Positions 6,765 through 7,795 of a stretch of DNA of 7,795 nucleotides are shown here, piece after piece. The translations under genes and the position numbers were made by a program. Each line of letters begins with the position of its first letter. Position 1 is the first letter of the stretch. The notes beneath the pieces are model-generated. The model was not told the origin of the DNA and ran no database searches. It was given only the letters and a program-made list of their open reading frames with translations. Origin of the DNA: SIG455 sp045646385 (GTDB taxonomy: Bacteria; Bacillota; Clostridia; UMGS1810); the NCBI GenBank assembly GCA_045646385.1, contig JAZRKQ010000013.1:1-7795 (forward strand). The letters run 5' to 3'.

Positions 6765-6778
6765 CGATCTCACACCTT

Positions 6779-7294
6779 TCAGTCAAGAAGGGAATGGGTA
6801 CTCCTTATTCTCAAAAATTTATTTACAAAAAAGTATACGGGAATAGCCACAAGTGCGTTATACACGCACTCAATCAAGATGATTCTTGCAATCATATAGA
6901 AAAAATGAGCGCCCCCGAATATTGCAAAACTGAAAATAAAATATATAAGTTCATAAACAAATGTACTTATTGCAACAAGCATTGCTGCAGCACGCGGAGT
7001 TTCTCTGAAAAACTCCTGACCTGCAAATACAACACCTATTGAAAGATACATCATTAAAAGTGCGTTAAAGCCTATTATCCTTCCGCCTGAAATGTCAAGC
7101 AGCAGCCCCGCCGTAACGGCAAAGACTGCAGACGGAATACAATCGTTCATTAAGGAAAAACAAACCACCAGCACAAGTATAAGAGATGGCGCTATACCGA
7201 AAATTGTAAGTTCACCTATAAGGGTAGTCTGTAAAATAAGAGCGACAAAAAGCAATACATATGAAAGTATATACCGTTTTTTTCTTTTGTTCAT
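6779..7294 (-). CDS. mreD: Rod shape-determining protein MreD
   Basis: MreD is an integral membrane component of the elongasome that works with MreB, MreC, RodA and PBP2 to keep the rod shape. The 171-aa protein starts with a basic segment (MNKRKKR) and has about five or six hydrophobic helices, near residues 8-26, 34-50, 54-70, 74-92, 104-128 and 133-158. The conserved MreD region GLLLDISGGRIIGFNALLM (63-81) is present; DI..G..IG.NAL is characteristic of the family. The ATG at 7294 is preceded by AAGGGA with about 8 nt spacing, and the gene begins 15 nt after the mreC stop. Sequence conservation in this family is low, so the position between mreC and mrdA is a large part of the evidence. The basic C-terminus after the last helix suggests it lies in the cytoplasm. 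Confidence 0.94.
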   Translation of the reverse strand: MNKRKKRYILSYVLLFVALILQTTLIGELTIFGIAPSLILVLVVCFSLMNDCIPSAVFAVTAGLLLDISGGRIIGFNALLMMYLSIGVVFAGQEFFRETPRAAAMLVAISTFVYELIYFIFSFAIFGGAHFFYMIARIILIECVYNALVAIPVYFFVNKFLRIRSTHSLLD

Positions 7295-7309
7295 TTTTTT
7301 CGTCCCTTG

Positions 7310-7795
7310 CTATTTTAACTCTGTTATTATAAACACTTCCGTAACGCTGTCAAAATCTACAGCGGGATCGATTATAGCCTGCTGAGAAAGACCTGTTCCG
7401 TCATCGGTGATTTCCAAAACCTTACCTATATAAAGTCCTTTTGGGTATATACCGCCCATACCTGATGTTTCAAGGTCATCACCCGAGGTTATTATGGATT
7501 CTTTATCAACATATACCATTCGGCATCTGCCTTGCTCCTGCAGTTTTAAGTCACCCTCCACTATGGCGGAGTCACCCGTACGCTTAACAGAAGCCGCCAC
7601 AGACGAAGTGGAATCTATAATAGATATGACTCTCGAATATGTAGAGCCTGCCTCACAAACGTAGCCTATAAGACCGTTATCGGTTATAACGGGGTCGTAA
7701 AGTTCTACACCGTCGGAAGTGCCTTTATCAACAGTAAAAGAATTAAACCAGTTTCCGCTGTCTTTTGCTATAACCTCTGCAGTTTCGGTAACATA
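7310..7795 (-). CDS. mreC: Rod shape-determining protein MreC, C-terminal part (cut by window edge)
   Basis: The frame is open from the window edge to a TAG at 7310, giving the last 161 residues of MreC. MreC is a bitopic protein outside the membrane that links PBP2 to MreB/MreD. The visible part starts YVTETAEVIAKDSGNWFN and continues with FTVDKGTSDGV, DPVITDNGLIGYV and IIDSTSSVAASVKRTGD, which fit the family pattern of ViardpsnWf, inkGs.dGv and pVi...GlvG. Later SGMGGIYPKGLYIGKV and a closing EVFII correspond to the second beta-barrel of the MreC periplasmic domain. The N-terminal membrane helix and coiled coil lie outside the window. An internal GTG near 7600 is not a real start, because homology extends upstream to the edge. 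It is the first visible gene of the mreC-mreD-mrdA operon. Confidence 0.96.
   Translation of the reverse strand, partial: YVTETAEVIAKDSGNWFNSFTVDKGTSDGVELYDPVITDNGLIGYVCEAGSTYSRVISIIDSTSSVAASVKRTGDSAIVEGDLKLQEQGRCRMVYVDKESIITSGDDLETSGMGGIYPKGLYIGKVLEITDDGTGLSQQAIIDPAVDFDSVTEVFIITELK

Noticed and set aside
6765..6773. GTG at 6773 as the mrdA start
   Set aside because: It lies almost on top of the GAAAGG site, whereas the ATG at 6764 has workable 10-nt spacing.
56..7385. Open frames on the plus strand and minor minus-strand frames (for example 837-1130, 3946-4278, 6610-6846)
   Set aside because: All lie over well-supported minus-strand genes in other frames, lack recognisable motifs and are low-complexity or shadow translations.
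7310..7600. Separate 96-aa protein starting at a GTG near 7600
   Set aside because: The same frame is open to 7795, and the upstream residues match MreC, so it is the tail of mreC.

Overview
The window reads as a chromosomal segment from an AT-rich, rod-shaped member of the Clostridia (Firmicutes). This is inferred from the clostridial-type gene order mreC-mreD-mrdA-min-mgsA, from a GerS/YdcC-type lipoprotein directly before alanine racemase, from strong Shine-Dalgarno sites, and from a DUF6106-like membrane protein. The species cannot be named from sequence alone. Every supported gene lies on the minus strand, so transcription runs from high to low coordinates. The two outer genes, mreC and alr, are cut by the window edges.

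Region 1 (7795 to 4713) is the cell-elongation block: the C-terminal part of MreC, MreD, and the class B penicillin-binding protein PBP2 (mrdA). The three genes are 14-15 nt apart and look like one operon. Together they organise and carry out peptidoglycan synthesis along the side wall. The block ends in a 21-bp perfect inverted repeat that starts just after the mrdA stop codon.

Region 2 (4712 to 3253) begins with a roughly 230-nt gap up to the minD start. The gap holds the inverted repeat, an A-tract-rich stretch and a very good sigma-A promoter. The promoter drives minD (septum-site ATPase), which is followed 26 nt later by mgsA (methylglyoxal synthase). No minC, minE or rodA is present, although these usually flank minD in clostridial versions of this locus.

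Region 3 (3252 to 1) starts with a 93-nt gap containing a stable-looking hairpin. It continues with a two-helix DUF6106-like membrane protein, a fused AcpS-NnrD protein (holo-ACP synthase joined to ADP-dependent NAD(P)H-hydrate dehydratase, with no NnrE epimerase domain), a GerS/YdcC-like lipoprotein, and the first 266 codons of alr. Gaps of 18-24 nt between these genes suggest a second operon. It covers acyl-carrier activation, nicotinamide cofactor repair, a cell-surface or spore-germination lipoprotein, and D-alanine supply.

I see no mobile element, CRISPR array, RNA gene or defence system, and most of the window is conserved housekeeping DNA. The most unusual points are the AcpS-NnrD fusion without an epimerase, the isolated minD, and the long palindrome between mrdA and minD.
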